DNA from: Neotamlana sedimentorum
GTDB lineage: Bacteria > Bacteroidota > Bacteroidia > Flavobacteriales > Flavobacteriaceae
Reading direction: 5' to 3'
Length of the DNA stretch: 64,000 bases
Assembly: GCF_000943565.1 (NCBI RefSeq)
Contig: NZ_JTDW01000002.1
Location: 1-64,000 of the forward strand
In this document: in pieces, positions 53,909-63,900 of the stretch
How positions within the stretch are numbered: the first letter of the stretch is position 1
Layout: the number at the start of each line of letters is the position of its first letter
The notes under the pieces: generated by a model
Databases searched by the model: none
What the model was told of the DNA's origin: nothing
What the model saw: only the letters and a program-made list of their open reading frames with translations
Position numbers and translations under genes: made by a program

Positions 53909-54649
53909 ATGTTACAAACAGAAAATATATATATTTTTCTAGCCATACTTCCTATAATTTCATTTTTATATGCAAGTGTTGGTCATGGCGGCGCTAGTGG
54001 CTATTTAGCTCTAATGGCCTTATTTTCCTTTGCTCCAGAAACCATGAAACCTACAGCCTTACTACTTAATTTATTTGTAGCTGGCATATCTTTTTTCTAT
54101 TATTTTAAAGCAGGACATTTTAACAAAAAGCTATTTTCCGCGTTCGCAATCACTTCAATTCCTTGTGCATTTTTAGGCGGCACCATTGAAATTGACGCCT
54201 CTATATACAAGAAAATATTAGCTGTACTACTCATATTTGCTATATTAAAAATGCTTAATGTTTTTGGCAAAGAAAAGAACCAAATTAAACCTGTAAAAAT
54301 TTGGCAAGGTCTTGTTGTTGGTGCCTTAATTGGTTTCTTTTCAGGATTAATAGGCATTGGTGGCGGCATTATACTTACTCCCATAATTTTACTATTGCAT
54401 TGGGGCAAAATGAAAGAAGCCGCAGCCGTATCGGCTTTATTTATTTGGGTAAACTCTGCATCTGGTTTAATCGGGCAATTAGTAAGCGGAATTACTCTAG
54501 AAAAAGGCTCATTCGTGCTTGTTACCATTGCATTAATTGGTGGTGTTTTAGGCGGATTTTTAGGAAGTAAAAAGCTAAACAACCAGAAATTACGATACAT
54601 TTTAACCTTTGTTCTTGTTATAGCTTGTTTTAAATTAATACTAACCTAG
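53909..54649 (+). CDS. TSUP family anion transporter (TauE/SafE)
   Basis: 246 residues with eight membrane helices in two similar halves. The first half has SVGHGGASGYLALMAL and the second LIGIGGGIILTPIILL, the two repeats of the TSUP fold. Members export or import sulfite, sulfoacetate or sulfate-like anions. It starts two bases after the ModE-like gene and ends one base before mobA, so it belongs to the cofactor operon. Since no modABC genes are seen, it may carry molybdate or sulfur anions. That is inference. Confidence 0.82.
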   Translation: MLQTENIYIFLAILPIISFLYASVGHGGASGYLALMALFSFAPETMKPTALLLNLFVAGISFFYYFKAGHFNKKLFSAFAITSIPCAFLGGTIEIDASIYKKILAVLLIFAILKMLNVFGKEKNQIKPVKIWQGLVVGALIGFFSGLIGIGGGIILTPIILLLHWGKMKEAAAVSALFIWVNSASGLIGQLVSGITLEKGSFVLVTIALIGGVLGGFLGSKKLNNQKLRYILTFVLVIACFKLILT

Positions 54650-55234
54650 ATGATTAATAAAAACAACATAACAGGCATTGTTTTAGCTGGCGGAAAAAGC
54701 TCCAGAATGGGCACCGATAAAGGCTTTTTAAAACTCAATAACAAATATTTTGTTTCCTACAGTATCGACGCCTTAAAACCATTAGTTTCTGAAACTCTTA
54801 TTGTTTCAGATAACAAAGACTACGATGTTTTTAAATGCCAAAGAGTTGAAGATACCATTAAAAACACAGGACCTGTAGCTGGTATTTATTCAGGATTAGC
54901 CACATCAAAAACCGAATTTAATTTAGTTTTAAGTTGCGATATTCCCTTTATAAAAACCGAAATATTACAACGACTAATTACTGCCATAGACGATGTTCAC
55001 GATGTTTTTCAAATTAAAAGTAACAATAAAAATATGCCCCTAATTGCATTGTACAAAACCACTGCTTTAAACGCATTTAATAAAGCATTAAATGAAGATG
55101 AACGCCGATTGCAAACCGTATTAAAATCGCTAAAAACAAAATCGGTGGTTTTAAATAAAGAAGAAGACAACACAACACTAAACGTAAATACACCTAACCA
55201 ATTTAAAGCCATTATAAATGGAAATAACTATTAA
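54650..55234 (+). CDS. mobA: Molybdenum cofactor guanylyltransferase
   Basis: 194 residues. MobA attaches GMP to molybdopterin to make the bis-MGD cofactor used by NasA-type nitrate reductase. The N-terminal nucleotide-binding motif is LAGGKSSRMGTDKGFL; SCDIPF binds the metal. It ends overlapping moaD by 17 bases. Bis-MGD need fits the nitrate reductase at the right edge. Confidence 0.9.
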   Translation: MINKNNITGIVLAGGKSSRMGTDKGFLKLNNKYFVSYSIDALKPLVSETLIVSDNKDYDVFKCQRVEDTIKNTGPVAGIYSGLATSKTEFNLVLSCDIPFIKTEILQRLITAIDDVHDVFQIKSNNKNMPLIALYKTTALNAFNKALNEDERRLQTVLKSLKTKSVVLNKEEDNTTLNVNTPNQFKAIINGNNY

Positions 55235-55451
55235 ATATTTTGGGCAAATTGCTGAAGAAACAAACACAACCGAAGAAACTATTCGTATAGAAAACGGTAA
55301 TATTTCTAACATTTTAACTCTTTTGCTTAAAAAATACGACGGATTAAAATATAAAGATTTTCAAGTGGCGCAAAACCAAGAAATTGTTTCGCCAGAAACC
55401 GAAATAACTGGTGCAGAAATAGCATTATTACCACCATTTTCTGGCGGATAA
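55218..55451 (+). CDS. moaD: Molybdopterin synthase, small subunit
   Basis: 77 residues of ubiquitin-like fold ending in PPFSGG. The Gly-Gly tail is thiocarboxylated and donates sulfur to MPT. It overlaps mobA and is the partner of MoaE coded two genes on. Confidence 0.9.
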   Translation: MEITIKYFGQIAEETNTTEETIRIENGNISNILTLLLKKYDGLKYKDFQVAQNQEIVSPETEITGAEIALLPPFSGG

Positions 55452-55507
55452 AAAACACAAATTTTTCATCTTTTTTAAATAGTTAGAAAGCCTAAAAAAA
55501 GTAACAT

Positions 55508-56596
55508 ATGACAAACAGATACAATAAACATATTATTTTACCAGAAATTGGACAAGAAGGCCAAAACAAGCTTTCTAATGCGAAAGTTTTGGTAGTTGGT
55601 GCGGGTGGGTTAGGTTGTCCCATTTTACAGTATTTAGCTGCGGCAGGTGTTGGCACCTTGGGAATTATTGATTTTGATGTTGTCGAAATATCAAATTTAC
55701 AGCGTCAAGTTTTGTTCGGTCAAACAACTTTAGGAGAAAACAAAGCCTTGGCTGCTAAAAAACGCTTACAAGATTTAAACAGTGAACTAAAAATAAACGC
55801 ATACCCAGAAGCACTAACCCACCAAAACGCCTTGAATTTATTCATGCAATACGACATTATTGTTGATGGATCGGATAATTTTAAAACCCGCTATTTAGTA
55901 AACGATGCCTGCATTATTACCAATAAACCTCTTGTTTTTGGTGCTATTTATAAATTTGAAGGTCAGGTTTCGGTATTTAATTACCAAAACGGACCAACGT
56001 ATCGCTGCTTATTTCCAAATCCGCCACAAAAAAATGCCATTCCAAATTGTGCAGAAATTGGTGTTTTAGGAGTTTTACCAGGCATTATTGGTAGTATGCA
56101 AGCCAATGAGGTTATCAAAATAATTACAGGAATTGGCGCTGTGTTATCTGGAAAATTATTGTGTTTTAATTCGCTAACAAATCAAACATCCATTTTAAAA
56201 ATTAAAAAAAACGAAGCTATTATAAACGCTGTTAAAACAAAGGCTTCAAAGTTTCAGTTTAATAAATCGATGCAACATAATTGTGAGGTCGTTAAAACGG
56301 CTTCATTCAAACATATTATCGGTAAAAAAAACATTCAAATTATCGATGTTCGCGAAATTCACGAGCAACCAAAAATAGATGGTTTCAATGTAATTTCTAT
56401 TCCGCTTAGCGCAATTCAAAATCACTTAAATCTATTTAAAAATAATTTAGAAAACTACTTGTTTTGTCAATCGGGAATACGAAGCAAAAAAGCAGTTAAA
56501 ATATTAAACGATGCAGGCATCACCAACTGTTTTAGTATAGAAGAAAGCGCTCAAGAGATAAAGAATTCCACCATCATGGAATTAAAAAAAACATAA
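55508..56596 (+). CDS. moeB: Adenylyltransferase/sulfurtransferase MoeB (MoeZ-like)
   Basis: 362 residues. The ThiF/MoeB fold with GAGGLGCPILQYLAAAGVG (ATP site) and the catalytic Cys in PNCAEIGVLG adenylates the MoaD tail. Residues from about 270 are a rhodanese domain with active Cys in FCQSGIRSKKA. The fusion can both activate and sulfurate MoaD, as in MoeZR. The start is the ATG at 55508. A 56-bp gap separates it from moaD. Confidence 0.92.
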   Translation: MTNRYNKHIILPEIGQEGQNKLSNAKVLVVGAGGLGCPILQYLAAAGVGTLGIIDFDVVEISNLQRQVLFGQTTLGENKALAAKKRLQDLNSELKINAYPEALTHQNALNLFMQYDIIVDGSDNFKTRYLVNDACIITNKPLVFGAIYKFEGQVSVFNYQNGPTYRCLFPNPPQKNAIPNCAEIGVLGVLPGIIGSMQANEVIKIITGIGAVLSGKLLCFNSLTNQTSILKIKKNEAIINAVKTKASKFQFNKSMQHNCEVVKTASFKHIIGKKNIQIIDVREIHEQPKIDGFNVISIPLSAIQNHLNLFKNNLENYLFCQSGIRSKKAVKILNDAGITNCFSIEESAQEIKNSTIMELKKT

Positions 56597-56599
56597 AAA

Positions 56600-57043
56600 A
56601 TGAAAGACAAAAAACCAAAAAACGTATTTATAAAAGGCGCCATTACCCACGAATTTATTGGGAACAGCATTTATAAACATCAAAGCAAAACTAGCATTGG
56701 AGCACACAATATTTTCTTAGGTCAAGTGCGTGCCGATAAAGTTGACGACAAAACAGTTTCGGCTATAGAATACACAGCTTACGAAGACATGGCCAACCAA
56801 AAATTTCACGATATTCGAGAAGCCACCTTTAATAAATTCAACCTTACTTGCATGCATATTTACCATAGTTTAGGCACAGTTAAAGCTGGCGAAATTTGCC
56901 TATTTGTTTTCGTTTCTGCACCACACCGAAAAGTTGTTTTTGACGCTTTAGAATACGTAGTAGAAGAAATTAAAGCACATGTTCCCGTTTTTGGCAAAGA
57001 GATTTTCGAAGACCAATCGCATCAATGGAAAAAAAACACTTAG
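56600..57043 (+). CDS. moaE: Molybdopterin synthase, large subunit
   Basis: 147 residues. HNIFLGQVRADKV, EYTAYEDMANQKFHDI, and HSLGTVKAGEICLFVFVSAPHR are diagnostic. Catalytic lysines are present in this region and in KEIFEDQSHQWKKN. It converts cPMP to MPT with MoaD. It starts three bases after the moeB stop. The four-helix-bundle gene follows by 37 bp. Confidence 0.93.
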   Translation: MKDKKPKNVFIKGAITHEFIGNSIYKHQSKTSIGAHNIFLGQVRADKVDDKTVSAIEYTAYEDMANQKFHDIREATFNKFNLTCMHIYHSLGTVKAGEICLFVFVSAPHRKVVFDALEYVVEEIKAHVPVFGKEIFEDQSHQWKKNT

Positions 57044-57080
57044 GTGTTTTTGTGAATCGTTAATTTGTTAAAACGTAGTA

Positions 57081-57446
57081 ATGGTATACCAATTTTTATT
57101 TGAAAAATTAAATGTTTGGATAGATCCCAAAGAGCTAGTTAAACTAACATATTTAGTTACAAAAGAATTTCCTATTGAAGAAAAATACGGACTAACTAAC
57201 CAGCTACGAAGAGCATCCATTTCAGTAGCTTCAAACTTAGCTGAAGGCACTTCAAGAAACACTAATAAAGATAAAGCTCATTTTACAACATTATCGTTTA
57301 GCTCATTAATGGAGGTATTAAACCAAATCATAATAGCAAAGGAACTAGGCTTTTTAAATGAAAATAATTATCAAAAAACAAGAACACAAATTGAAAATAT
57401 TTCAAATAAATTAAATGCATTACGCAAAGTACAGTTAAACAAATAA
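57081..57446 (+). CDS. Four-helix-bundle protein (S23 family)
   Basis: 121 residues with the family pattern WIDPKELVKLTYLVTKEFP, YGLTNQLRRASISVASNLAE and TSRNTNKD. These small bundles occur in rRNA intervening sequences and scattered in Bacteroidota genomes; their function is unknown. Here it is inserted within the cofactor operon, between moaE and moaCB, with ordinary spacing and codon use. There is no 23S rRNA near. It may be a guest gene or a late addition. Confidence 0.88.
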   Translation: MVYQFLFEKLNVWIDPKELVKLTYLVTKEFPIEEKYGLTNQLRRASISVASNLAEGTSRNTNKDKAHFTTLSFSSLMEVLNQIIIAKELGFLNENNYQKTRTQIENISNKLNALRKVQLNK

Positions 57447-57471
57447 ACCACTCAACACATTAACAAACAAC

Positions 57472-58383
57472 ATGGTAGACATCACTCATAAAAACACAAC
57501 ACTTAGAACAGCCATAGCCCAAGCAAGCGTAAAAGTAAGTAAACCCGAAACTATAGAGGCAATAAAAAACGACACCGTGCCAAAAGGCCATGTATTTGCC
57601 ATGAGTAAAGCCGCTGGACTTTTAGGCGTTAAACGCACACCAGATATTTTACCAGATTGTCACCCATTACCCATTGAGTTTACAGGTGTTGAATATGAAA
57701 TTGACGGATTAGATATTCACGTTATTTTCACTGTAAAAACCATATACAAAACAGGTGTAGAAGTTGAAGCCATGCACGGCGCAAGTGTAGTTGCTTTAAA
57801 CATGTACGACATGTTAAAACCTATTGATAAAGGTATTGAAATTCACGCCATAAAACTTTTAAATAAAAAGGGTGGAAAATCTGATTACAAAAACAAATTT
57901 AAAACAGATTTAACTGCAGCAGTTGTAGTTTGTAGCGATACCATTTCGGCAGGACATAAAGAAGATAAAGCAGGAAAAGCCATTATTGAAAAGCTTAAAT
58001 CCTGTGAAATAAGCATTTCGGAATATGTTGTTATTCCAGACGAACTAGACGCCATTCAAAACAAAGCAAAAGGCTACGAAACTATGGGTGTTGATATGGT
58101 AATTTTTACTGGCGGAACTGGGCTCTCAAAACGCGACGTAACTCCAGAAGCTTTATTACCCATTTTAAACCGAAGGATTCCTGGTATTGAAGAAGCCATT
58201 AGAAATTACGGACAACAACGCATGCCATATTCTATGCTATCACGAAGCATTGCCGGAACTATTGGCAACACTTTAATTTTGGCACTTCCGGGATCTACAA
58301 ACGGTGCTAAAGAATCTATGGATGCCATTTTTCCATCGGTTCAGCATGTGTTTGGGGTTTTAAGAGGCGCAAGGCATGATTAA
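57472..58383 (+). CDS. moaCB: Bifunctional MoaC/MoaB fusion
   Basis: 303 residues. N-terminal MoaC (about 1-150): DCHPLPIEFTGVEY and EVEAMHGASVVALNMYDMLK, forming cPMP with MoaA. C-terminal MogA/MoaB-like domain (about 155-303): VVCSDTISAG, FTGGTGLSKRDVTPEAL and LILALPGS, adenylating MPT. The fusion is frequent in Bacteroidota. It follows the four-helix-bundle gene by 25 bp. Confidence 0.93.
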   Translation: MVDITHKNTTLRTAIAQASVKVSKPETIEAIKNDTVPKGHVFAMSKAAGLLGVKRTPDILPDCHPLPIEFTGVEYEIDGLDIHVIFTVKTIYKTGVEVEAMHGASVVALNMYDMLKPIDKGIEIHAIKLLNKKGGKSDYKNKFKTDLTAAVVVCSDTISAGHKEDKAGKAIIEKLKSCEISISEYVVIPDELDAIQNKAKGYETMGVDMVIFTGGTGLSKRDVTPEALLPILNRRIPGIEEAIRNYGQQRMPYSMLSRSIAGTIGNTLILALPGSTNGAKESMDAIFPSVQHVFGVLRGARHD

Positions 58384-58423
58384 AACCAATAAAGTGAAGC
58401 ATCTTAATTTTATATAAAAAACG

Positions 58424-59422
58424 ATGACAAATATATTAACAGACCATTTTAACAGACAACACAGCTATTTACGCATTTCGCTAACCGAACGCTGTAATTT
58501 ACGTTGCACATATTGCATGCCAGAAGCCGGCGTTCCGTTGTCGCCTAAAAGTCATTTAATGAGCTACGAAGAAATTTATGCCATAGCAAAAACCTTTGTA
58601 GAAAACGGTGTTACCAAAATAAGATTAACTGGTGGCGAACCCCTTGTTCGAAAAGATTTTAGTACCATTTTAAAAAAATTAGCATCGTTACCGGTAGAAC
58701 TAGCAATAACATCGAATGCAGTAATAATTGATCGCTTTATCGACGATTTAAAAACCTATGGTGTTAAAAATATTAATGTTAGCCTTGATTCGCTTAATAA
58801 AGACAAATTTACACATATTACCAGACGCAATAATTTCGATAAAGTTTACAACAATATTTTTAAATTAATAGACGAAGGTTTTAATGTTAAATTAAACGCT
58901 GTTTTAATGAAACATTTTAATGAAGATGAAATTGTAGATTTTATTAATTTCACTAAAAACCTACCTATTTCGGTTCGATTTATTGAGTTTATGCCTTTTG
59001 ATGGTAATAAATGGGATAAAAGTAAAATGATATCTTATGCTGAAGTTATGCAATATGCCGAAGCAGAATTTACACAAAATGATATTTTAAGATTACAAGA
59101 TGCACCAAACGACACCTCTAAAAACTATAAAATTAAAGGTTACAAAGGAAGTTTTGCAATTATAAGCTCTGTAACCAACCCGTTTTGCGATTCTTGTAAC
59201 CGACTTAGATTAACTGCAAATGGCCAATTAAAAAATTGTTTGTTTTCTGCAGAAGAATCCGATTTACTAACCACACTTCGCCAAGGAAAATCTATAGAAC
59301 CTGTTATTAAAAAAGCCATAGAAGTCAAGTTTAAAATACGTGGCGGTATGGATACATTAAAAAAACTAGAAAAACCTCAGCTTCATACCAAAAACAGAAG
59401 TATGATAACTATTGGTGGATAG
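58424..59422 (+). CDS. moaA: GTP 3',8-cyclase
   Basis: 332 residues. A radical SAM enzyme that, with MoaC, turns GTP into cPMP. The N-terminal cluster is CNLRCTYCMPEAG, and the C-terminal second [4Fe-4S] site is FCDSCNRLRL with LKNCLF. It ends in the conserved GG (ITIGG) needed for activity. The gene closes the operon; no clear terminator hairpin was found before the convergent gene. Confidence 0.96.
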   Translation: MTNILTDHFNRQHSYLRISLTERCNLRCTYCMPEAGVPLSPKSHLMSYEEIYAIAKTFVENGVTKIRLTGGEPLVRKDFSTILKKLASLPVELAITSNAVIIDRFIDDLKTYGVKNINVSLDSLNKDKFTHITRRNNFDKVYNNIFKLIDEGFNVKLNAVLMKHFNEDEIVDFINFTKNLPISVRFIEFMPFDGNKWDKSKMISYAEVMQYAEAEFTQNDILRLQDAPNDTSKNYKIKGYKGSFAIISSVTNPFCDSCNRLRLTANGQLKNCLFSAEESDLLTTLRQGKSIEPVIKKAIEVKFKIRGGMDTLKKLEKPQLHTKNRSMITIGG

Positions 59423-59543
59423 CAAATGCCAGTTTAAGAATTTTTTAAAAAATCAAACAAGAGAATGCCTCTCACTACTTCTTAAGTTTTAACTAACTAA
59501 AAACCTCAAACCGACAAATTGCAATCCTTTCTTCAACCAAAAA

Positions 59544-60977
59544 TTAAACTTTATTTATTAACACTTTTTTCTCGAAACTAGATTTTGACGCCTCGCATAA
59601 CGAACAATGATAAGTTTCTGGCAAGACCTCGAAACTAGTATTTGGTGCAATATTTTGTGTAATATCGCCATATACTTTATTGTAAACTGTTAAACATTCG
59701 GTACATTGATAAACTTCTTCCTCTAAAGTTTCAGAAACTACTAATTTGGTTTTCGTATCGGTGCTTTCATTTCCTAAATTTTCAAAATACAGCTTACTTA
59801 ATTCCATTAATAACCCAGGAAGCTCAACCATATCTACATCTTGAACATGTACTATATATTCTCTTGTATTAGGGTCGAAATTTTTAGCGTAAAGCAAATT
59901 ATAAGTATCTCGAATTATAAAATCCTCAACTGTTTCTGGCGCTTTATTTTTTTCTATAACTATAGACGTGAAATTATAGGTTGTACTATCAAAATTGGTT
60001 ATACCAAAAGTTAAACCATAAGTACTAATATCATTTTGATCGAAATTAGTTACTAAGTATTTTTTTAAGTTTAAAGCATCTTTATCGTTTACCGGAATAT
60101 GCCAATTCATTTCTAACATAGAGTGGCGTACATTTATACCAAACTTCCCTAAAAACTTTTCCCATTGTAATTTAGATTCTGCAGGAATACCCTTTACAAT
60201 AAAACTTTTCCATGGGGTAATAGATATTTTTCCAATTTTATTTTCTGCACAAATTTCACAAAGTGACTTTAAAAATTTAATATCGTAGCGGTTGTTACGC
60301 CAATACAAACCCAACCAATATTTATCACCAATTCGGTTCATGCCTTCATAATAAGGAAAAGGGTAAAATGGCACTTCAAGTGGCTTATCAACAGTTCTAT
60401 TATTTGTATCAACAGCATCACTAACGAGCTGAAAAATGGTTTCCACATTTTCCGGTTCCTCTTGCAGTACTTGCTCAATAGCCAATTCTATTTTATCCAT
60501 ATCCCAACTATATATTAAGGCAGGGTACATTTGTGTTTTTTTCCAACCAGGTAAGCGCACATATAAATACCAATAATCTTGATGATGTGATGCTACAAAA
60601 TTTATATTACCTGTAAACAACGGCACCAAACGCTGTTTAGGGTCAGCAACATTTACGCGTAATTTTAAATTGTGTTTAAACTGCTCTATGATGTACAAAT
60701 ACCTATCACTTGTAAGCCATGAAGTACTTGGCAAAATATCAGCAGAAACATAAGACGACGATAAATTTTCTACACTATCTCGCTTTGGTTTAACAAAGGT
60801 AATTTTATCAAATTTATTAAATTTACTTTCATCTATTTCTTCTGGGAAAATAATATCTTGTCTCGAGCCAAACGAAATAGCATCCAACCCAAGATACTCT
60901 GCAGCTTCACAAATATATTTTAATTCTCCTGGTGACAATACACCACCGTTAATTCGTAATCTGTATGGCTCTATCAT
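59544..60977 (-). CDS. Nitrite/sulfite-reductase-like protein with rubredoxin tail
   Basis: 477 residues. The body has nitrite/sulfite reductase ferredoxin-like half domains: LRINGGVLSPGELKYICEAA at the N terminus and a second half near KDALNLKKYLVTNF. The four-cysteine siroheme-[4Fe-4S] site is absent. From about 425 on is a rubredoxin domain with YQCTECLTVYNKVYGD and YHCSLCEASKSSF. The stop codon of the nitrate reductase overlaps its ATG by one base. It may pass electrons to nitrate reductase. No enzymatic activity can be predicted. Confidence 0.75.
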   Translation of the reverse strand: MIEPYRLRINGGVLSPGELKYICEAAEYLGLDAISFGSRQDIIFPEEIDESKFNKFDKITFVKPKRDSVENLSSSYVSADILPSTSWLTSDRYLYIIEQFKHNLKLRVNVADPKQRLVPLFTGNINFVASHHQDYWYLYVRLPGWKKTQMYPALIYSWDMDKIELAIEQVLQEEPENVETIFQLVSDAVDTNNRTVDKPLEVPFYPFPYYEGMNRIGDKYWLGLYWRNNRYDIKFLKSLCEICAENKIGKISITPWKSFIVKGIPAESKLQWEKFLGKFGINVRHSMLEMNWHIPVNDKDALNLKKYLVTNFDQNDISTYGLTFGITNFDSTTYNFTSIVIEKNKAPETVEDFIIRDTYNLLYAKNFDPNTREYIVHVQDVDMVELPGLLMELSKLYFENLGNESTDTKTKLVVSETLEEEVYQCTECLTVYNKVYGDITQNIAPNTSFEVLPETYHCSLCEASKSSFEKKVLINKV

Positions 60978-63900
60978 TATGCTAATACTTTAGAATTATT
61001 AAGAATTTCTCTTACTTCGGTTTTGCAACTACCACAACCTAAGCCAGCTCCTGTAGAATTGCATAGTGCGGTAAAATCGGCACACCCACCACGAATAGCT
61101 TCTTGAATGTTACCCACACCTACTTGACTACAAGAACACACCAATTCACCTTTAACAGGCTCTGTATTAGATGCGCCACGAAGCAAAGTGTCTCGTTTTT
61201 CGGCCATTTCAATCTTACTTTCAATCATCGATTTAAATTCGGCAAACTCATTTTTATCTCCCATTAAAACTGCTCCAATTAATAAATCGTTTTTAACTAT
61301 ACATTTTTTATAGTAACGCTTTTTTATATCGGTAAAAATTATTTCCTCATAGCTTTCATCATTTTCTGGCACTTTAATTTCTCCTATACTACAAAGATTT
61401 AAATCGTTAAATTTTAAAATATTCATAAGTACCGATCCATTGTAAGACGACCCTAAATCTCCTGCAATAAAATTGGCTAAAATATTAGCTTGCTCTTCTG
61501 CAGCCGAAGTTATCCCGAAAAGCTGATTGTTATATTCTGCAATTTCACCAATTGCAAAAATATCTGGATTAGACGATTGTAAATGCTGATTTACTTTAAC
61601 ACCTCTTCCGCATAAAATACCATTTTCTCTAGCAATTTCAACATTTGGAATGGTACCAATAGCATAAACAATAGCATTTGCTGTTAAAAATTTACCACTT
61701 TTTAAGGTAATATTTAATTCACCCGTATCCTCATCATCAAAAACCGTACTTACCTCATTATCAAAATAAACCTGTATGCCACGTTCCTGCACATCTAATG
61801 ACAATAATTTGCTTGAAATACTATCTAACTGGCGCTCCATTAATCTTGAGGCGCGTTGAATAATAGTGATTTTAGCGTTTTTATGTTTCATTGCTGCTGC
61901 AAGCTCTAAACCAAGTAAACCTCCGCCAACAATTACCACATGTTGCTCTTCTGGCGGTAAGCCTGTAGCCTCTAAATAAGCTTTAAAATCATCTGCATCT
62001 TTTTTATTACGCATAGTAAATCGCCCTGGCAAATCTATTTGAACATCGCGAGGCACAAAGGCACGACTACCTGTTGCTAAAATAAGTTTATCAAAATTAT
62101 GCTTCTCTTTATTACTATCTATTACGTATTTTTCTTTCTGGTTTATTTCGATTATAAACGTTTCAGGATGCACGTTAATATCTAATTTAGAAAGTTCTAA
62201 TTTCTTGATTTTAAGCAATTGTTCCCAACTTAATTCATCGGTTACATATTCTGGAAGCAACACACGATTGTAAAATAAATTAGGCTCTTTTGAAAACACA
62301 TGAATATCGTCTACTTCATTTAATTCACGATAATTTTGCACAAACCTAAATGCAGCAGCTCCAGCTCCAACAATTATAATTTTATCTTTTGGCTTTTTAT
62401 ATTTTACAACTTTAACACGAGTGTACTTAAAATCAGGTTCTTTTGAAACTGGATCTATAACCGTATGCGTTAAATTATTAGCTCGATTTAAAGTGTTTTG
62501 CAATTGTTTACCCCAATGCATAGGCAGAAAAACCACACCTTTTGCTATATTTTTAGTAACCTTTGCTCTTACACGAACCTCTCCATTTTCGCTGGTTATT
62601 TGAGTAATATCACCGTCTTTTATATTATTTAAATATGCATCGACAGGGTTAATTTCCAAAACTGGTTTTGGGTAATGTGTTTTTAATCGTGCTACCTTAC
62701 CGGTTTTAGTCATGGTATGCCATTGGTCGCGCACACGACCAGTAGTAAGTACTAAAGGAAAATTATCGTTTGGCTTTACTGCCGTATTTTCTATTGATGA
62801 AGGCACATTAAAAATTGCCTTTTTTGATGGTGTATAAAACACCTTATCTTCAAACAAACGTGGTGTTCCTGGATGTCTATATTCTGGAACTGGCCATTGA
62901 AAAGTACCTTCAGTTTTTAAACGATCGTAATTAAGAAAAGACACATCTATATTTGTGCCTTTTGTCATACTACAATACTCATCGTAAATTTCTTCCGTAC
63001 TGTTATAATTAAAACCTCTGAACCCCATACGTTGTGCAAAATCGCAGAAAATTTCAACATCTGGTCTGGCCTCACCGGGTGCTTGAATTTCTTTTGGTAA
63101 GTATGAAATTCGGCGTTCGGAATTCGTCATTGTCCCTTCTTTTTCCAACCAACCAGCAGCTGGAAGAAGTAAATCGGCATATTCTGTAGTATCTGATTTA
63201 TGAGATATATCTTGTACCACAACAAACTTAGCGCTTGCCATAGCTTTTTCTATTTTATGCGAATTAGGTAAACTAACCGAAGGGTTTGTACATGCAATCC
63301 AGATGGCTTTTAATTTACCAGACTCTAAAGCATCAAACATTTGGGTTGCCGTTAATCCGGGGTTAGGTGAAATTTCTTCTACACCCCAAAACTGAGCGAC
63401 TTCTCGACGATGTTCTGCATTAGCCAAGTCTTTATGAACAGCTAACAAATTTGCCATTCCACCAACTTCTCGCCCGCCCATGGCGTTAGGCTGACCCGTT
63501 AATGAAAATGGACCTGCTCCTGGCTTACCAACATTTCCTGTAATTAACGAAAGATTTAAGAGTGATACATTTTTATCGGTTCCTACAACGCTTTGGTTAA
63601 GCCCCATTGCCCACATGCTAATAAAACCTTTCGAAAGCCCTATTACATCGGCAACCTTACGAATGCTTTTTTCGGGAACACCACAAAGTTTAGAAGCTTG
63701 TTTAACCGAAGTTTTAAAAATGAGTTCTTTATAAGCTGTAAAACCATCGGTGTAATTGTTTATAAAATTCTCATCTATTAAACCGCGTTCGTATATACAA
63801 CGTGCAATAGCATTGTAAAGAATAATATCGGTTCCTGGAATGAGTTGTAAATGAATATCTGCAAAATTTGCCGAATCGGTTTTTCGCGGATCGACAACAA

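Noticed and set aside
54100-54600. A 166-codon - strand frame opposite the TSUP gene
   Set aside because: Antisense to a well-formed transporter; it shows no independent motif.
57081-57446. An rRNA intervening sequence explanation for the four-helix-bundle gene
   Set aside because: There is no rRNA sequence on either side; flanks are moaE and moaCB.
63614-63616. Met at 63616 as the start of the nitrate reductase
   Set aside because: The frame stays open to the window end and the upstream codons encode conserved NasA motifs, so this is an internal residue.
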